NCBI GenBank assembly: GCA_964632995.1
Contig: CAZWDL010000076.1
Location: 1-34,891, forward strand
Source of the DNA: CAZWDL01 sp964632995
GTDB lineage: Bacteria; Bacteroidota; Bacteroidia; Chitinophagales; Saprospiraceae
Direction: 5' to 3'
Length of the DNA stretch: 34,891 nucleotides
Under the pieces are notes generated by a model. That model had not been told where the DNA came from, searched no databases, and worked only from the letters and a program-made list of their open reading frames with translations. Below are positions 31,918-34,891 of this stretch, in pieces; within the stretch, counting starts at the first letter, position 1; each line of letters starts with the position of its first letter. A program made the translations under genes and the position numbers.

Positions 31918-34809
31918 ATGCGACTTAGAACTCTTTGGTGGATCGCCCTGGCGGCAGTGTGGATGAGCGGATGCGCACCGGATGAAGGCGCGTATCAGTC
32001 GGCCGCGCCGTTTTTGCTGGAACAGCCGGCGGAAGTGGACTCTCTCTTACGCCGTATGAGTATAGCCGATAAGGCAGGGCAGCTAATCCTGCTGCGGACG
32101 CAGGTGCGGGATTCCACCGGACTCGATAGCTTGTTGCGCTGGGCGGAGCGAGGTCAGTACGGAGGCTTGTGGACCAGGGGCATCGCTTTTTCCGATTTCC
32201 TGTCCCTCACCGATAGCGTACGGCGGCTGTCTGCCCTCCCTCCATTTATCACTTCTGCTGAAAAAGTACTCCTGAACAACCAATTCAGTGATTTGTCGCC
32301 GCAGCCGAATTCCTTTACGGCAGGGGCCCTGGGTGATGATAATTTAAAGGCTCATTTGAACGAGTTATTCCGGCAGCAGATACAAGGCATAGGTGTCAAC
32401 CTGTGGCTGGGACCGCCGATGGCGGAGCGCGAAGCTGCCGATTTGGAGAAGATCGAAGCTTTTAAATCGGGCCGGGTGCTGACGGTCGGAGATCAGATAA
32501 GAGGAGCACCTCTGGATACCGCTATATTTACTACTCGCCAGCACGAAGACTACCGGGAGCTGATCGGTGGCGGTTTGTCAGGTATTTTCGCCGACAGCGC
32601 CTTCCTCAGTGATCATCTGCCCGAGCCTTTGCCTCATCAGTTTTTCCGTCAATTCATGCTGTACAAATTTGATTTCCGGGGCCTGTTCATCGCCCAGGCT
32701 ACCTCACCGGCTTTGCTGGACCGGGCTTTACTATCGGGGGCTGACCTGCTGATCGTAGACAATGATGCCCCCGCGGCGCATCGTCACTTGATGCAGCGCA
32801 TTGCCGACGGGGTGCTCACCCTGGAGGAACTGGATGCAAGGGTGCGAAAAATTCTACTGGCCAAGGCTTGGATGCGTAAGGGATTGAAGTGGGAGCGGGA
32901 ACCTTTGCGCTTTCAGGAGCAGGCTCGCGCGCTGCGCGCTTCGGTAGCCGCCGCTGCCGCCGCCGAGCCCCTCCCAGAATGGTCGAACTCCCGGCAATCG
33001 CTCGAACGTCACTTCACAAGCCGGGCCTGGGAAATGATGCGCCGCCGTATTTACGAGAACGCACTCACCCTGGCCAGTAACCCCCATGGCCTGCTACCGG
33101 TGTGCGAAATAAAGAGCAAGCGCTTCACCCTGCTGCAATACAGCCAGACTCCTTTCCGTGAATTTGAAGCCTATTTTGAAAAGTACAGCGACTTTGAAAA
33201 AGTGAAATTCAGCCCCGATGAACGCGGCCGCCTGCCGGCTTTCACCGGTGTACTGGATGAGGCGGATATCGGCGTGATGCTGCTCGATGAATACCTGCTG
33301 CACGGCCGTCGCGATTCCGTGTTGATCGCAGAGATGCGCCGCCTTGGAAAAGCGGGCCGGCTATTGCTCATCAATTTCCAGGAGCCGGCCAATTTAACTT
33401 ATTTCGACTCCTCGCTAACGGTCGTACAGCTTTACCAGCGCAATGAGATAAACGAACAGCTGGCGGCCATGTCGGTTTTTGGCGCCGTTCCCAGCGCCGG
33501 TCGACTGCCGGTGGACATCAATGATCACTTTAAGAAGGGCATAGGGGTGAAAACGGAACAGATAAGGCTGCAGTACGCTCCGCCGGAAGCCGTCGGTATC
33601 GCTCCCGAAAGGCTGGTAGGGGTCGACGCTATTGCCCGCACTGCTATCGATGATGGCGTAGCCCCCGGCTTTCAGGTCCTGCTGGCCAAAAAAGGAAAAG
33701 TCATTTATTCCAATAATTTTGGTTTTCACACCTTCAAGCGGAAGCAGGAAGTACGCAGTAAGGACCTGTACGATTTGGCCTCCATTACCAAGATCAGCGC
33801 TACCACTCTAGCGGCCATGAAGTTGTACGACGATAAAGCTTTCCGGCTGGATGACCGCCTGAAAGAGCACCTGGAATGTGATCGCAAATCGACGATCAAA
33901 AATATTCCTTTGCGTAAGCTTTTTATTCATCAGTCGGGACTTCAACCGCATATGCCGGTTATTCCTTACCTGCTATCCCGGGATAAACCCAACCGCGGAT
34001 GCGACGAATACTTTTGTAAAGAAGGCCTTGAGCCCTACACAGTTCAGGTATCCGACGGCTTCTACTTCGACCGGAATCACCTGGATACCATCTGGCGAAA
34101 AGTACATCGCCTGCAGGTAGGCAGCCAGCGCCGTTACCGCTACAGTGATGTCAATTTTATGCTGATACAGCGCATGATCGAGGAGAAAACAGCCCAACCG
34201 CTCGATGAGCTGGTAAAAGAGCAGTTTTATGAGCCGCTAGGCCTGCGCTATACTACTTTCAATCCCATCCAGCAGTTCGACCTGTCACGCATTGTTCCCA
34301 CTCAATACGACGGACGTTGGCGGCAGCAGCTGGTACACGGTTTTGTGCACGATGAAACAGCCGCCCTCATGGGCGGTGTCGGTGGCAATGCCGGTTTGTT
34401 CGGAACGGCGGAAGACCTGGCCGTCCTCTTTCAGATGCTGCTAAACGGCGGAACCTACGGCGGACAGCAATACCTGTCGCGGGAAACCATCGAGCTGTTT
34501 ACCAGCGACCGCCACGGCAATCACCGGGGGCTGGGTTTCGACAAGCCTTACCGGACTAATGAATCGGCCGTCGCCGCCTCCGCAGGCCCGGAAACCTTCG
34601 GCCATACCGGCTTCACCGGCACCTGCGTATGGGTGGACCCCACCGAGGATCTTATTTTTATCTTCTTGTCCAACCGCATTCACCCCACGCGGCGCAACAG
34701 CCTGCTTTTCCGCAAGAATGTACGCCGCCGAATTCACGAGGTGGTCTACGATGCCCTCGATTCCTACTACGATGAAATACCGATGCTGGAACCGGTGGCG
34801 GGGAGCTAG
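31918..34809 (+). CDS. Lipoprotein: degenerate GH3-like domain fused to serine beta-lactamase-like hydrolase
   Basis: A 963-residue lipoprotein with lipobox WMSGC, Cys19. Residues about 30-320 follow a GH3/NagZ-like N-terminal domain (SIADKAGQLILL, and ALLSGADLLIVDNDAPAAHRHLMQRI). The catalytic Asp segment (normally x-T-D-A-L) reads FIAQATSPALL, and the NagZ His loop (KHFPGHG) is missing, so it is probably inactive. A middle domain (about 370-530) follows. The C-terminal domain (about 560-960) is a class C beta-lactamase-like serine hydrolase with S622-x-x-K625 in SITK, Y742 in YSDVN and H896-T-G. Such fusions occur in Bacteroidota and may act on peptidoglycan or cell-wall fragments. A GTG at 31909 is in frame; the ATG at 31918 is preferred. 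Confidence 0.85.
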   Translation: MRLRTLWWIALAAVWMSGCAPDEGAYQSAAPFLLEQPAEVDSLLRRMSIADKAGQLILLRTQVRDSTGLDSLLRWAERGQYGGLWTRGIAFSDFLSLTDSVRRLSALPPFITSAEKVLLNNQFSDLSPQPNSFTAGALGDDNLKAHLNELFRQQIQGIGVNLWLGPPMAEREAADLEKIEAFKSGRVLTVGDQIRGAPLDTAIFTTRQHEDYRELIGGGLSGIFADSAFLSDHLPEPLPHQFFRQFMLYKFDFRGLFIAQATSPALLDRALLSGADLLIVDNDAPAAHRHLMQRIADGVLTLEELDARVRKILLAKAWMRKGLKWEREPLRFQEQARALRASVAAAAAAEPLPEWSNSRQSLERHFTSRAWEMMRRRIYENALTLASNPHGLLPVCEIKSKRFTLLQYSQTPFREFEAYFEKYSDFEKVKFSPDERGRLPAFTGVLDEADIGVMLLDEYLLHGRRDSVLIAEMRRLGKAGRLLLINFQEPANLTYFDSSLTVVQLYQRNEINEQLAAMSVFGAVPSAGRLPVDINDHFKKGIGVKTEQIRLQYAPPEAVGIAPERLVGVDAIARTAIDDGVAPGFQVLLAKKGKVIYSNNFGFHTFKRKQEVRSKDLYDLASITKISATTLAAMKLYDDKAFRLDDRLKEHLECDRKSTIKNIPLRKLFIHQSGLQPHMPVIPYLLSRDKPNRGCDEYFCKEGLEPYTVQVSDGFYFDRNHLDTIWRKVHRLQVGSQRRYRYSDVNFMLIQRMIEEKTAQPLDELVKEQFYEPLGLRYTTFNPIQQFDLSRIVPTQYDGRWRQQLVHGFVHDETAALMGGVGGNAGLFGTAEDLAVLFQMLLNGGTYGGQQYLSRETIELFTSDRHGNHRGLGFDKPYRTNESAVAASAGPETFGHTGFTGTCVWVDPTEDLIFIFLSNRIHPTRRNSLLFRKNVRRRIHEVVYDALDSYYDEIPMLEPVAGS

Positions 34810-34822
34810 TGCCTCCGGCACT
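34808..34822 (+). terminator. Hairpin overlapping the stop of the last lipoprotein gene
   Basis: AGTGCC-TCC-GGCACT is a perfect 6-base stem overlapping the TAG stop (34807-34809), followed by AAATACTTG. It is similar in sequence and placement to the hairpin at 16551-16565. The last 69 bases (34823-34891) show no gene. TTGACAATTTTCGCGG at 34828 resembles the TTGACTATTTTCGCG after variable region B. Confidence 0.5.
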
Positions 34823-34891
34823 AAATACTTGACAATTTTCGCGGCCTCTTTTGGCGGTATCCTGCGTTGCTCGTTGGTCAGGTAGCTACGG

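Overview
This window looks like chromosome of a Bacteroidota bacterium. I would guess a Saprospiria/Lewinella-like marine lineage, but that rank is only a guess. The evidence is the lack of Shine-Dalgarno motifs before most starts, several exact copies of the Bacteroidota -7 promoter box TAnnTTTG, Bacteroidota-typical protein families (DUF3179 lipoprotein, FISUMP domain, lipoprotein glycosidase/beta-lactamase fusion, PAS-AraC regulator, Arm-type integrase), and LPS core genes that indicate a Gram-negative envelope. Most of the window is moderately GC-rich. One gene, at 16.6-17.5 kb, is visibly A+T-rich and looks foreign.

Layout. 0-9 kb is housekeeping and envelope: the tail of an alpha/beta hydrolase, valS, a leftward unit of outer-membrane protein - waaA - rfaE1 (Kdo transfer and heptose activation for LPS core), then a rightward pair for nucleotide sugars (UDP-glucuronate decarboxylase and dTDP-glucose 4,6-dehydratase). 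9-13 kb holds a translationally coupled barrel protein/DUF3179 lipoprotein pair, a GNAT acetyltransferase and a secreted protein of unknown function. 13-16.5 kb holds a broken caspase-like gene start, a UbiA-like membrane protein, an M42 aminopeptidase and pyrE, separated by repeat-rich gaps.

16.5-24 kb is an accessory island. It holds an A+T-rich SRPBCC membrane protein, the 5' end of a group II intron, four genes of a caspase system, a REP-like palindrome, and a prophage scar in which the N-terminal part of a tyrosine recombinase runs in frame into what looks like the C-terminus of a terminase large subunit. The caspase system has two secreted caspase-FISUMP fusions, one membrane-anchored caspase and one secreted protein of unknown function. 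The C-terminal 47 codons of the two fusions differ at 19 codons, all at first or second positions of NNC/NNT codons, while the other 28 codons are identical to the base. Every difference can be explained by mutation of adenines in a shared template. This is the signature of variable regions of a diversity-generating retroelement (DGR). No reverse transcriptase or template repeat is visible in the window, so the diversifying machinery would have to act from elsewhere in the genome. The proposed system is an exported caspase effector with a hypervariable C-type-lectin-like sensor; this is the main discovery candidate.

24-35 kb returns to ordinary chromosome with some unusual proteins: a Nudix hydrolase, a small membrane protein pair, a MORN-like lipoprotein, a PAS-AraC regulator, a 1248-residue Upf1-like SF1 ATPase with a long helical insertion and a degenerate nuclease-like tail, and a lipoprotein joining a GH3-like domain that lacks its catalytic residues to an intact serine beta-lactamase-like domain.
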